Of a DNA stretch of 64,000 bases, positions 54,717-63,812 are shown one piece after another; position 1 is the stretch's first letter, and every line of letters starts with the position of its first letter. Location: positions 24,067-88,066 of the forward strand of contig WGMP01000036.1 of the NCBI GenBank assembly GCA_016124975.1, written 5' to 3'. Source of the stretch: Phycisphaera sp. (GTDB taxonomy: Bacteria > Planctomycetota > Phycisphaerae > Phycisphaerales > SM1A02). Below the pieces are notes generated by a model. The model searched no databases, was not told the DNA's origin, and worked only from the letters and a program-made list of their open reading frames with translations. Made by a program: the position numbers and the translations under genes.

Positions 54717-55310
54717 GTGAAGCGACACTCGAACAGCGGACGATCGTCGCGGATTCCCCGCGTCTTCGCGCGCGTGGCGGTCGCGGCGGCGGCGGGCGCC
54801 CTGTTCTCGAGCGGGTGCATGCAGCGGGAGACCGACCCGTCCGAGGCGACGCCTGCGCGGCCCACTTCGAACGCGTCCGCCGATGGGCGCGGGTCCTCCG
54901 CACCTGGAACGGTGGTCGTGTTCGGTGAGCCGCTGGCCGCCCACACCGCGACCGCGATCGAGATCTCGACCCTGAGCCGCGTGAACAGGACCTCGCCGCG
55001 CGCGCGGCCGTCGATCGACCTCCGACTCGATGCGCTCGACGCAGGCGGCGCGCCCGCGCGGCTTGCGGGCAACCTGCGCGTCGTGGTGGTGGCGCCGGGC
55101 TCAGACCCAGAGACGCTCGTGTTCGAGTTTCCGCTGCGCACGGTCGCCGATGCGAACCGGCGCTACGACGCCACGCTCGAGCAGTACCTCGTGCGGGTCG
55201 AGCCGGACTGGCAGACACCGCCCGCCGCGGGCTCGACGCTCGAGATCTCGGTGCGGCTCATGCCCCCCGCAGGCCAGCCGCTCGAGGCGGTCGGCCGCAT
55301 CGACTGGTGA
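54717..55310 (+). CDS. Hypothetical lipoprotein
   Basis: 197 residues. Signal peptide VFARVAVAAAAGALFSSGC with a lipidated Cys, then a Ser/Thr/Pro linker and a beta-rich domain (TVVVFGEPLAAHTATAIEIS ... NLRVVVVAPGSDPETLVFEF). Family not recognised. It converges on the amidohydrolase genes with no gap. Confidence 0.65.
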   Translation: MKRHSNSGRSSRIPRVFARVAVAAAAGALFSSGCMQRETDPSEATPARPTSNASADGRGSSAPGTVVVFGEPLAAHTATAIEISTLSRVNRTSPRARPSIDLRLDALDAGGAPARLAGNLRVVVVAPGSDPETLVFEFPLRTVADANRRYDATLEQYLVRVEPDWQTPPAAGSTLEISVRLMPPAGQPLEAVGRIDW

Positions 55311-56690
55311 TCACCGCGACGACGGCGCGTCGGCCGTCGGTTCCTTCGCGTCGCCCGCGGCGCCGCCCGTCATCCCGGGCTTCTCCTCGTACTTCCGCTT
55401 CATCTGCGACTGATGCGACGAGAGCTCGATCGAGCGGCCGTCGATCCACGCCGCGGCGACGCCGCTCGTGATCTCGAGCGGGTGGCCGCGCGTCAGGATC
55501 ATCGTGGCGCTCTTCAGGGGTTCGATGGTGCCGTAGCGCTCGCCGATCCCCGCGATCTGGCACGGGTTCGCGGTCACGGCGCGCAGCGCCGCGTGGCGGT
55601 CGAGCCCGAAGGCCGCGGCGGTCGCAGCGTGATGCGGCAGGTTGCGCTCGTGGCCAGGCTCGTCGTCGGTGGCGATCGAGAAGAGGATTCCCGCGTCCGC
55701 GAGCGCCTTTGGCAGGGTGTACGCGGCGTCGGTGGCCGCGTGGCGCGCGCCAGGCAGGCGATGCACGCTCGTGACGACCACGGGAATGCCCTCCGCCTTC
55801 AGGAAGGGAATCGCGGCCTCGACGCCCTCTGCGCCGACGATCACCGCGCGCAGCCCGCGCGACTTCGCCCACGCGACGGCGCTCTCGATCTGCGAGGTGC
55901 TGCCGATGCGGATGAAGATCGGATCGGCGCCCGAGAGGACCGCGCGCATCGCGTCGGCGCGGAGGTCGCGGTCGACCGACGGATCTGCCGCACGCGCATC
56001 GATGATGGCGCGCATCTCGTCGATGAAGCGGCCGATGCGCTCGATGTCCTCCTTCGCGCGCTTGCGCTGGTCGTCGGGGCTGCGCCGCGAGCCGACCACG
56101 CGGGCGGGCTCGACGATGGGCCAGGTGACGACGACGCCGACCGACGGGTCGACCGTCATGTCGGCGGGCGTCCACCCGTCGAGCCTGATCGCGGAGGCAC
56201 TGCCGCCGACGACGCCTCCCGTCGGTGTCGCGACCGCGAGCAGGATGCCCGCCGCGCGCGCCACGGTCAGGAGGTCGCTGTCGGGGTTGATGGCGATCGC
56301 TGGCACCGCCTCGGGACGGAAGTCGCCGAACTCGCTGCGGTCGTCGGTCGAGATGACCGAGAGCGTCTCGACGAGCCCGAGCTGGGTGGGCATCGCGCAG
56401 AAGCCCGGCGAGAGATGCATGCCTCGGCCGTCGACGATCTCGCAGTTCTCGGGAAGCTCGGGCACGCCCGCCCCGACCGAGATGATGCGGCCGCCGTCGA
56501 AGACGACATGGCCGTCCTCGATGAGCGGCGCGCCGACCGTGGCCGTGTGCACCGTGGCGTTCAGGATGGCGACGGGCCGCGACTGCTTCGGCGCGGGCAC
56601 GATGTCGCTCTGGGCGAGGGCGTGCGGCGCCACCGCGAGGGCGGTCGCGAGCGCGCAGGCCAGGGTCCGTTGCGTGGTTCCGATGGTCAT
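55311..56690 (-). CDS. Amidohydrolase homologue lacking the HxH metal motif
   Basis: 459 residues with signal peptide (CALATALAVAPHALAQ). The composite-domain start PVAILNATVHTATVGAPLIEDG is typical of dihydroorotase/imidazolonepropionase-like enzymes. Where VxPGxxDxHxH is expected it reads LSPGFCAMPTQLGLVE, so HxH is missing. FSIATDDEPGHERNLPHHAATAAAFGL keeps the last-strand Asp region. It starts within the stop of the larger amidohydrolase gene (ATGA), so the two are coupled and perhaps form one complex. Confidence 0.8.
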   Translation of the reverse strand: MTIGTTQRTLACALATALAVAPHALAQSDIVPAPKQSRPVAILNATVHTATVGAPLIEDGHVVFDGGRIISVGAGVPELPENCEIVDGRGMHLSPGFCAMPTQLGLVETLSVISTDDRSEFGDFRPEAVPAIAINPDSDLLTVARAAGILLAVATPTGGVVGGSASAIRLDGWTPADMTVDPSVGVVVTWPIVEPARVVGSRRSPDDQRKRAKEDIERIGRFIDEMRAIIDARAADPSVDRDLRADAMRAVLSGADPIFIRIGSTSQIESAVAWAKSRGLRAVIVGAEGVEAAIPFLKAEGIPVVVTSVHRLPGARHAATDAAYTLPKALADAGILFSIATDDEPGHERNLPHHAATAAAFGLDRHAALRAVTANPCQIAGIGERYGTIEPLKSATMILTRGHPLEITSGVAAAWIDGRSIELSSHQSQMKRKYEEKPGMTGGAAGDAKEPTADAPSSR

Positions 56691-59600
56691 CGCATGCCTC
56701 CGATCGTGCTCTCCGCGGCGCCGGCGGCGCCCACGGCCTCAAGCAGCGCGTCTTCCGACGCAGGTGTTCCGAACATCATGTCGCCGCAGCCGCAGTCGCC
56801 CTGCCGCGTGGCGAAGGGATCCTGCCCGCGCGCGAGCCGCAGCCAGATCTCGTTCTCGCGGTCCTCGAGCATGCGCTCGAGGAGGCCAGGCCGCCCACGC
56901 CGCGCCCGCGTCGAATCGCCCGACGCGGGCCCCGCGCGCTCGGCGGGCGTCGCGGTCGCCTTCGCGATCAGGTCGGCGCGCATGCGGCGGATCTCGGCGC
57001 GCGCGGCCTCGTCGTCGGCGCGGCGATAGCGGCGCACGCCGTCGACCCAGGTCTCCTCGCACCGCGTGAAGGCGCTCAGCGGGTCGCCGTTCCACACGGC
57101 GAAGTCTGCGTCCTTGCCGACCTCGAGCGACCCCGTGCGGTGGTCGATGCGCAGCTGCTTCGCGGGGTTCAGTGTCACGAGCTTGAGCGCCTCGTCGGGG
57201 GGAAGGTTGCCGTAGCGCACGGCCTTCGCGGCCTCCATGTTCATGCGCCGCGCGAGTTCGTCCGAGTCGCTGTTGAAGCTGACGAGGACGCCCGCCGTGT
57301 GGAGCATCGCGCCGTTCCACGGAATCGCGTCCATCACCTCGACCTTGTAGGCCCACCAGTCGCTGAAGCTCGAGGCGCCAGCGCCGTGCCTGGCGATCTC
57401 GGGCGCGACCTTGAAGCCCTCGAGCACATGCTGGAGCGTCGCCACGCGGAAGCGGAAGCGGTCGGCGACATCGAGCAGCATGAGGATCTCGTCCTGGCGG
57501 TAGCTGTGGCAGTGGACGAGGCGCGTTCCCTCGAGGATCTCGGCGAGCGCCTCGAGCTCGAAGTCGGTGCGCGGGCGCAGCGTCTTCGCGCGCGCGGCCT
57601 CGTCGAGCGCCGCATAGGCACGCTGGCGCGCCCTGTACTCCTGCGCCGCCTTGAACGAGTCCTCGAGGAAGGTCGCGACGCCCATGCGCGTGTTCGGATA
57701 GCGCGACTTCGAGCGCACGACATTCTCGCCGAGCGCGAACTTGATGCCCGTGGGCGCCTCGTCGAAGAGGAAGCCTTCCGCGCCTTCGCCCCAGTGGAGC
57801 TTCACCACGGCGTTGCGGCCGCCGATCGGGTTCGCCGAGCCGTGCAGCTGGTTCGCGGCGGTCAGGCCGCCTGCGAGCTGGCGATACCAGTTGATGTCGG
57901 TCGGGTCGATCACATCGCCGATCCCGACTTCCGCGGTCGAGGCCTGCGTGCCTTCGTTGACCGCGCCCGAGATGCCCGTATGGCTGTGGCAGTCGATCAG
58001 CCCCGGCGTGACATGCATGCCGCGGCCGTCGATCACGACTGCGTCGGCGGGAACGGCGAGATCCTTGCCGATGGCGACGATCTTGCCGCCCTCGACGAGC
58101 ATGTCGGCGTCGGCGAGGGTGCCCGCGTCGGAGAGCGTCCAGATCGTGGCGCCCTTCACGATCGCCTTCGTCGCGAGGGGGCGCGCGACCACGCCGTACT
58201 CGCCGAACGGGAACGGAAGCGCTTCCTTCCAGAGCTCGGCGCGCGCGGCCTTCTCGGCGTCGTCGGGCTTCGCATCGTCGCGCTTGGTGTCAATGGTGTC
58301 ATCCGGCTTTGCTCTGTCGGTCTGTTCCTCGGCGGTCTTCGCGTCGGTCTTCGCGTCGACCTTCTCCGCCTGCTGCGCCCCCTCTGCGTTCTCCTCCTTC
58401 GCTTCCGACGCGGCGACGCGCGTCATCGAGAAGCTCGCGCGTGCGCCCGACGCGTCCTCGACCGTGAGCGTGGCGCCATCGCCCGCACCTGCGAACGAAA
58501 GACGCACCTGCCCGTCGAACCCGAACGGCGCGCCGTCGAGCATGCCAGAGCCGCGGCCGTCCTCGGAGATGCTGGTGCGCTTGGCGGTGGAGCTCTGCTC
58601 CTTCGGCGCGGGCGGGGCGACGGGCTCGGCCGCAGGCGTCGCGTCGTCGGCCGGCTTGGCGGGTTCGGCGCTCGGCTCGGTCCAGGTCGCCTTGATCGAT
58701 CCTGCCTTCGGGTCGATCGCGAGACGCAGGTCGGCCGCGATGGGCTTTGGCGTCGCGTCGAGCGCCGCGACCGCGAACGAGCCCGCTGCGAGCGCGGGCG
58801 ACTCGGGAGGTGCGATGGTCAGCGCGCCCGCCACGAAGAGCCCCTCGAACTTCGTCTCCGCCTCGAAGGGGTCGCCTGCCGCGATCAGGATGTTGGCGAT
58901 CTTGCCCTTCTCGAGCGTGCCGACTCGGTTCGCGACGCCGAGGACGCGCGCAGGCGTCGTGGTGAGCGCTGCGAGCGCCTCGTCCTTGGTGAGGCCGTGG
59001 GCGATCGCGTCGCCGAGCTTTCTTCGGAACGCGCCCTTGTCCTGCATGCGGTGCGTGGTGAGCGCGACCGACGAACCCTGCGCGACGAAGCGCTTCGGGT
59101 TTGTGGGCGCGTGACGCCAGGTCATGAGGTCGCGCAGCGAGATCGTGTCTGCGGCCATCGGCGACACGAGGTCGGGCGCCTGCGGGAAGTCGATCGGAAG
59201 AAGAAGCGCGGCGCCCGCCGACTCGAGCGTCGCGGCGACCTCCGCGAACGCGCGGAACTCGAGACCGCCGCCAAGGACCGCGACCGGCGCCTTCGGCGCA
59301 AACTCGCGCACGAGCCGCACGAGGCGCGCGACATCGAGCTCATCCGAAGCGTCGAGGACGACGCCGTGCTCTCCGCCGATGACGGCGACGAGGGCGTCGA
59401 GCGCGTTCATGTCCTCTGTCGGAAGCGCGAGCGCGTCGACGACCGAGCGCGATTCCGCGCGCCATGCGGCGTCGGAGAGGGTCTGGCGGATGAGCGCGTA
59501 CGAACCCATGAGGCTCGACGGATAGCGGCCGTCGCGGTCGCCGCGCGCGGGCTGGACGCCCGGGGTCTGCGCTGTGAACTGGCTGAAGTCGATGGCGCGT

Positions 59601-60154
59601 GGGCCGATCGTGTGGACGGCGAGCCCGCCAAGCTCGCGCGGAAGCACGCGCTCGGACGCGCGTCCGAGGAGCCTCAGGTCGGAGGAGCCGCGGAAGATGC
59701 CGTCGTCGGGAAGGAGCCGCGCGAGCGCGAAGCCTTGCGCGCGCAGCGCGTCGAGCGTGGCGTCGGGGAGCGCGAGGTCGGCGCCGCGCACCTCGGGCGT
59801 CACATGCTGGTTCCAGTGCGCTCCGACAGCGGCGGAGGCCGCCGCGTGCTGCGCCGCCGAGTCGACCACGAGCGCGGGCTCGATGAACGCGGCGAGGACC
59901 GTCTTCCCCGCGAGGTCATGGACGCGATATCCCGCGGGCACAGCGATGTCTGCGCCGACAGCCTCGATGACGCCGTCCTTCACGAGGACGGTCGCCTTCT
60001 CAAGCGTCTGTCCGGGTGCGACGAGCACGGTCGCGCCGACAAGCGCGTGCCGGGCGGGGTCGCTCGGCCGCATGCCGTTCACGGGCGGTTGCTGTGCGTG
60101 CGAGATGGGGGTGACGGCGAGCGCAAGAAGCGCTGTGGCGCAGGCACGATGCAT
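56687..60154 (-). CDS. Exported protein with two amidohydrolase modules, the second catalytic
   Basis: 1155 residues from ATG 60154. Signal peptide ATALLALAVTPISHAQ. Module 1 (about 25-490) has HALVGATVLVAPGQTLEKAT and the C-terminal half RVGTLEKGKIANILIAAGDPF, but no HxH after its first strand. A small domain and an Asp/Lys/Glu-rich linker (about 580-640) follow. Module 2 (about 660-1090) has the active motif VTPGLIDCHSHTGISG near 718 and LVHCHSYRQDEILMLL. It ends close to RIDHRTGSLEVGKDADFAVW. Likely an exported metal-dependent hydrolase of unknown substrate. Confidence 0.85.
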   Translation of the reverse strand: MHRACATALLALAVTPISHAQQPPVNGMRPSDPARHALVGATVLVAPGQTLEKATVLVKDGVIEAVGADIAVPAGYRVHDLAGKTVLAAFIEPALVVDSAAQHAAASAAVGAHWNQHVTPEVRGADLALPDATLDALRAQGFALARLLPDDGIFRGSSDLRLLGRASERVLPRELGGLAVHTIGPRAIDFSQFTAQTPGVQPARGDRDGRYPSSLMGSYALIRQTLSDAAWRAESRSVVDALALPTEDMNALDALVAVIGGEHGVVLDASDELDVARLVRLVREFAPKAPVAVLGGGLEFRAFAEVAATLESAGAALLLPIDFPQAPDLVSPMAADTISLRDLMTWRHAPTNPKRFVAQGSSVALTTHRMQDKGAFRRKLGDAIAHGLTKDEALAALTTTPARVLGVANRVGTLEKGKIANILIAAGDPFEAETKFEGLFVAGALTIAPPESPALAAGSFAVAALDATPKPIAADLRLAIDPKAGSIKATWTEPSAEPAKPADDATPAAEPVAPPAPKEQSSTAKRTSISEDGRGSGMLDGAPFGFDGQVRLSFAGAGDGATLTVEDASGARASFSMTRVAASEAKEENAEGAQQAEKVDAKTDAKTAEEQTDRAKPDDTIDTKRDDAKPDDAEKAARAELWKEALPFPFGEYGVVARPLATKAIVKGATIWTLSDAGTLADADMLVEGGKIVAIGKDLAVPADAVVIDGRGMHVTPGLIDCHSHTGISGAVNEGTQASTAEVGIGDVIDPTDINWYRQLAGGLTAANQLHGSANPIGGRNAVVKLHWGEGAEGFLFDEAPTGIKFALGENVVRSKSRYPNTRMGVATFLEDSFKAAQEYRARQRAYAALDEAARAKTLRPRTDFELEALAEILEGTRLVHCHSYRQDEILMLLDVADRFRFRVATLQHVLEGFKVAPEIARHGAGASSFSDWWAYKVEVMDAIPWNGAMLHTAGVLVSFNSDSDELARRMNMEAAKAVRYGNLPPDEALKLVTLNPAKQLRIDHRTGSLEVGKDADFAVWNGDPLSAFTRCEETWVDGVRRYRRADDEAARAEIRRMRADLIAKATATPAERAGPASGDSTRARRGRPGLLERMLEDRENEIWLRLARGQDPFATRQGDCGCGDMMFGTPASEDALLEAVGAAGAAESTIGGMR

Positions 60155-60211
60155 GGCGTGGATCGTACGGGACGCGAAGGGTTCGCCGCCGTCCGCGCGC
60201 GTCGTGCATGC

Positions 60212-60245
60212 AAAAGCCCCGCTTGGCAATTGCCGAGCGGGGCTT
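60212..60245 (-). terminator. Intrinsic terminator between the FlgM-like and amidohydrolase genes
   Basis: On the minus strand AAGCCCCGCT-CGGCAATTGCCA-AGCGGGGCTTTT forms a 10-bp stem with an inner GGCAATTGCC, followed by T residues. It lies about 70 bp after the FlgM-like gene. Confidence 0.82.
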
Positions 60246-60315
60246 GGGGTGAGTCGGGATTGAGCGGCCCGACTCACCGATTTCGTGCGTCACGCGCGCC
60301 TGCGCGCGCGGCGGC

Positions 60316-60618
60316 TCACAGTTCCTCGATCATGCGGCTGATCGCGATGGCGAGCTTCTCGTCTGTATCGAGCGAGCCGTTGGCGATCGCGGCCTTCGCC
60401 GCGGCCACCTTGTCCTCACGGATGGCGGGAAGACGATTCATCTCGTCAAGCCACCGTGCGACTTCCGACACCTCGACGCGGTCACCCGATCGGGTTGGCG
60501 CGGCGGGGGCCGAGTCGGCCGTGCGGCGTGCGGCCGCTTCGCCAGTCGTGCGGATGCTGGCGGCGTAACCCGCAGCCACCGACGAACTGAGATTTCCGAG
60601 ATTGCCAATGTCAGGCAT
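60316..60618 (-). CDS. FlgM-like anti-sigma-28 domain protein
   Basis: 100 residues from ATG 60618. The C-terminal half has the FlgM pattern: DRVEVSEVARWLDEMNRLPA, then IREDKVAAAKAAIANGSLDTDEKLAIAISRMIEE (split here). The N-terminal half is Ala/Ser/Thr-rich and disordered, as in FlgM. FlgM holds the flagellar sigma factor until the hook is complete. No other flagellar gene is in the window. A terminator follows it, so it is a single-gene unit. Confidence 0.72.
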   Translation of the reverse strand: MPDIGNLGNLSSSVAAGYAASIRTTGEAAARRTADSAPAAPTRSGDRVEVSEVARWLDEMNRLPAIREDKVAAAKAAIANGSLDTDEKLAIAISRMIEEL

Positions 60619-61006
60619 TGCGATACTCCTTGGGACGAGCCCTGCGGATCCATCCGCCGAGCTCTTCCGCTGCGAGGCCAAACCATCCTGGTTCGGATCC
60701 ACGGGTGGCAGGCTCGAACCACGCGATGTCGAGCCTTCTTCCTGCCCGTCCTAGCATCGACCGAACAATCCTTCTGACTTGAACAACCATTCCAGGTGGT
60801 ATAAACCTCTAAGTCCTTTGTAGGTCGGCACTTCCTTGCGCCGTCCCGCAGAGAAATCCTTGCAGGATTCCGCCACTTCCAAGGTGCCATTAAGAACGCC
60901 ATTCTGAGGTCACGAACGCATGCATTATGAGACAAGTTCGCAGCGAGGTCGGCAATCGATGCGTCGAGCCGCGCACATTCTTCCGAGAGTCGGCATCCTG
61001 TGCGAG
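60619..61006. other. Divergent intergenic region, AT-richer than its surroundings
   Basis: The region between the FlgM-like gene and the SPOR-like lipoprotein gene. Around 60775-60805 there is TTGAAC ... TATAAA on the plus strand (spacer 15), a weak promoter-like match. The plus-strand gene could start as far upstream as 60920 or 60959, but those starts precede the signal peptide by many residues. Confidence 0.4.
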
Positions 61007-61978
61007 ATGACCAAGGAACCGAACTTGCTCGGGCGAGGGCTGTTGGCGCTCCTCTGCGGCGTTTCGCTCGCGCTCGGCGCGTGCAATGACGGCGTGAAGC
61101 AGGGCTCGAAGGAGTCGTTCAGCTCGAGCGCGGGCGCGCGGGGCGGGTCGCAGGATCTTCTGGACCCGAGCGACGATGTCATCGCCGATGGGCCGTTCGG
61201 CGGCGCACCTGCGAGTGCCGGCGCAGCAACGGGAGCCGCGCGTGGCGGCAACGCAGCGCCCGGCGCAGCAGCGGTCGGACAGAAGGACGGCCGCTGGTCC
61301 GTCATGCTCGCGACCTTCACGCAGCCCGACCACGCGGAGCGCGCGGTCGCCTTCCGTGGGCAGCTCGTGCGCGAGTATCCAGAGCTTGCACAGGCCGCCG
61401 TCGTGCGCGTGGGCCGCGGCTCCGCGATCGCCATCGGCCGCTTCGGCGCGCCCGCAGACAAGGACGCGCAGGCCGAGCTCAAGCGCGTGAAGGCGATCGA
61501 GCGAAACGGCGCGCGGCCGTTCGCGGGCGCGATGCTCCTGCGCACCACGACCGACGCCGCCTCGGGCGTGGTCAAGCCGCACGACATCCGCAACCTCCGC
61601 GCGCGGCATCCGAAGGTGCGGCCGCTCTTCTCGCTTCAGGTGGCCGCGTGGTCGACCTTCGGAGAGAAGGGCATGGACTACGCGGAGATGCGCCGCGCGG
61701 CGGAGCGCTATTGCGCAGAGCTGCGCGCGAAGGGCCACGAGGCGTGGTTCCACCACGACGAGGACCGGGAGACGAGCATCGTCACAGTCGGCACCTTCGA
61801 CCGCCGCGCCTACGACGCGCGGTCGACCTTGTTCTCGCCCGAGGTCGAGGACATGATGCGCCAGTTCCCCGCGCACCTCACGAACGGCGAGCCAGTCCTC
61901 ATCCTCACCGACCCGCGCAAACCGAAGGGCCCGTCGCGCCCGCAGTCGTGCCGGCTCGTCGAGGTGCCTGAGTTCTGA
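61007..61978 (+). CDS. Lipoprotein with SPOR-like repeats
   Basis: 323 residues from ATG 61007. Signal peptide LLALLCGVSLALGAC with lipobox. An Ala/Gly-rich linker leads to two alpha-beta modules with the beta-alpha-beta layout of SPOR domains: WSVMLATFTQPDHAERAVAF...VVRVGRGSAIAIGRF and FSLQVAAWSTFGEKGMDYAE...TSIVTVGTFDRRAYD. SPOR domains bind denuded peptidoglycan. It precedes holB by 36 bp on the same strand. Confidence 0.68.
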   Translation: MTKEPNLLGRGLLALLCGVSLALGACNDGVKQGSKESFSSSAGARGGSQDLLDPSDDVIADGPFGGAPASAGAATGAARGGNAAPGAAAVGQKDGRWSVMLATFTQPDHAERAVAFRGQLVREYPELAQAAVVRVGRGSAIAIGRFGAPADKDAQAELKRVKAIERNGARPFAGAMLLRTTTDAASGVVKPHDIRNLRARHPKVRPLFSLQVAAWSTFGEKGMDYAEMRRAAERYCAELRAKGHEAWFHHDEDRETSIVTVGTFDRRAYDARSTLFSPEVEDMMRQFPAHLTNGEPVLILTDPRKPKGPSRPQSCRLVEVPEF

Positions 61979-62014
61979 GCGGAGCGGATCGTCGCCCCGC
62001 GTAGGATGCGAACC

Positions 62015-63226
62015 ATGGCCAAGCGCGCCGCATCAACTTCTGCAGCGAAGGCGCCCGCGAAGGCCCCTACGAAGGTCTCGAAGGCGCGCGCGCGCGCCGG
62101 CGACCAACCGCCCGAGGAGCGGGCGAAGCCTGTCCACCACGAGGGCCCCGTGCTCTTCGGGCAGGGCGCGGCGACGGCGCAGCTCGTGCACGCGATGCGC
62201 TCGGGGCACATGCATCACGCGTGGATCCTGCACGGGCCGCAGGGGGTCGGCAAGTGCACGGCTGCGATCGAGTGCGCGCGCCTCCTCCTCGACCCCGATG
62301 CGACCGACGCGCATGTGGCCGCGTTCAAGGCGCCGCGCGACTCGCGCGTGGCCGAGCTGATCGACGCTGCGTCGCACCCCGACCTCCATGTGATCTCGAA
62401 GGAGCGCGCCGACGACAGCTCGATCAAGGAGCTGCGCGACCGCAAGCAGACGAACATCCCGCTCGACCTCCTTCGTGAGCTGATGATCGGCGGCACGGTC
62501 TCCGACGGCAAGACCTTCGAGTCGCCCGTGTGGCGCACGGCCTACTTCGGGCACCACAAGGCGTTCATCGTCGACGAGGCCGAGCTGCTCGACCTCTACG
62601 GGCAGAACGCGCTGCTGAAGACGCTGGAAGAACCGCCGCCCGGGACTTACATCTTTCTCGTGACGACGCAGGAGGAGCGGCTGCTGCCGACGATCCGCAG
62701 CCGCTGCCAGCGCGTCGCGTTCCGCGCGCTCGACGGCGACGCGATGCGCGCGTGGTACGACCGCCACGCTGTGCCCGAGGAGGATCGCGCGTGGCTCTCG
62801 GGGTTCAGCGATGGTTCGCCCGGCACGGCCGAGCTCGCGCACAGGCAGGGGCTGCGCGCGTGGAGCGAGGAGCTGCTGCCGCGGTTCGACAGGCTCGAGC
62901 GCGGTGCGTTCGACGCGACGCTTGCCGACAGGCTTGCGGAACTCGTGAACGACTTCGCCGAGCGCGTCGTGAGGGAGAACCCGAAGGCGTCGAAGGAGGC
63001 TGCGAACAGGCTCGGCATGCGCTGCGCCATGCTGACGCTGGCGTGGCGGCTGCGCGCGCAGCTTGCGGACGCCGCGCGCGCGGGCGATGCGGCGGGCGTC
63101 GCATGCGCCGCGGCGCGGGTGGCGCTCGTCGCAGATCTCGAACGCGAGATCCGCGCGAATGTGAACCTCAAGCACGCGATCGCGAACCTCGTCGCGCAGT
63201 GGGGCATGCTGGGGGGCGCGCTGTGA
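62015..63226 (+). CDS. holB: DNA polymerase III delta-prime subunit-like clamp loader ATPase
   Basis: 403 residues. After a Lys/Ala-rich leader of about 35 residues comes the AAA+ module: HAWILHGPQGVGKCTAAIE (Walker A), KAFIVDEAELLDLYGQNALLKTLEEPPPGTYIFLVT (box VII region, split here) and LPTIRSRCQRVAF (SRC motif). This is the delta-prime/HolB pattern. The C-terminus is helical, as in clamp loaders. ATG 62006 is a possible earlier start. It overlaps the CYTH gene by 4 bp (GTGA). Confidence 0.9.
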   Translation: MAKRAASTSAAKAPAKAPTKVSKARARAGDQPPEERAKPVHHEGPVLFGQGAATAQLVHAMRSGHMHHAWILHGPQGVGKCTAAIECARLLLDPDATDAHVAAFKAPRDSRVAELIDAASHPDLHVISKERADDSSIKELRDRKQTNIPLDLLRELMIGGTVSDGKTFESPVWRTAYFGHHKAFIVDEAELLDLYGQNALLKTLEEPPPGTYIFLVTTQEERLLPTIRSRCQRVAFRALDGDAMRAWYDRHAVPEEDRAWLSGFSDGSPGTAELAHRQGLRAWSEELLPRFDRLERGAFDATLADRLAELVNDFAERVVRENPKASKEAANRLGMRCAMLTLAWRLRAQLADAARAGDAAGVACAAARVALVADLEREIRANVNLKHAIANLVAQWGMLGGAL

Positions 63227-63774
63227 GCGCGACGGACGGCGGCAAGGGCGCGCACGAGATCGAGCGCGTGTGGGTGCTGCGCGCGATGCCTGCGATTCCG
63301 CGTGACGCGGAGGTCGAGGTGTGGGAGATCGAGCAGGGGTATCTCGCGCCCGAGGCGGCGAGCGAGGCGGAGCTTGCGCGGATCGGGTTTCCTGAAGGGC
63401 GATTGCGAAGAGTCGTCGAGCCATCGGGCGCGGAGCGGTGCTTCCACACGGTCAAGCGCGGCGCGGGCGTGGTGCGCGAGGAGTTCGAGCGCGTGATCAC
63501 ACGCGCCGAGTTTGATGCGGCGTGGCCACATACGGCGGGGCGACGGCTTGCGAAGACGCGTCACCGCGTGCGCGAAGGCGGGCTCGTGTGGGAAGTCGAT
63601 CTCTTCCGCGACCTGCGCGCGGGCGAAGCGCCGCTTGTGATGGCGGAGGTCGAACTGTCGGACGCCGCGGAGCGGTTCGAACTGCCTTCGTGGCTTGCGC
63701 CGCTCGTCGTCCGTGAGGTGAGCGAGGACCCGCGGTACCGCAACTCTGCGTTGGCGATGTACGGCGTGCCGTGA
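63223..63774 (+). CDS. CYTH-domain protein (triphosphate tunnel metalloenzyme family)
   Basis: 183 residues from GTG 63223. The N-terminal EIERVWVL is the ExExK-type start of CYTH proteins, though the Lys position is Val here. Then IEQGYLAPE, then RLRRVVEPSGAERCFHTVKRG, EEFERVITRAEFDAAW, TRHRVREGGLVWEVDLFRD and LVMAEVELSDAAERFELP. CYTH enzymes hydrolyse inorganic or organic triphosphates or make cAMP. The substrate is not determined. A family B repeat starts right behind its stop. Confidence 0.87.
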   Translation: MSATDGGKGAHEIERVWVLRAMPAIPRDAEVEVWEIEQGYLAPEAASEAELARIGFPEGRLRRVVEPSGAERCFHTVKRGAGVVREEFERVITRAEFDAAWPHTAGRRLAKTRHRVREGGLVWEVDLFRDLRAGEAPLVMAEVELSDAAERFELPSWLAPLVVREVSEDPRYRNSALAMYGVP

Positions 63775-63776
63775 TT

Positions 63777-63812
63777 TGAGCGGTCGCCGCTGCGGCGGCT
63801 TCCTCTGGCGTG
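63777..63812 (+). repeat. Family B hairpin repeat behind the CYTH gene
   Basis: TTTGAGCGGTCGCCGCTGCGG continuing CGGCTTCC immediately after the stop codon (written in two parts). It is oriented with the gene and leads directly into a family A block. Confidence 0.75.

Noticed and set aside
57140..60568. 1142-residue open frame on the plus strand
   Set aside because: It is the antisense shadow of the amidohydrolase gene; it has no domain or signal sequence.
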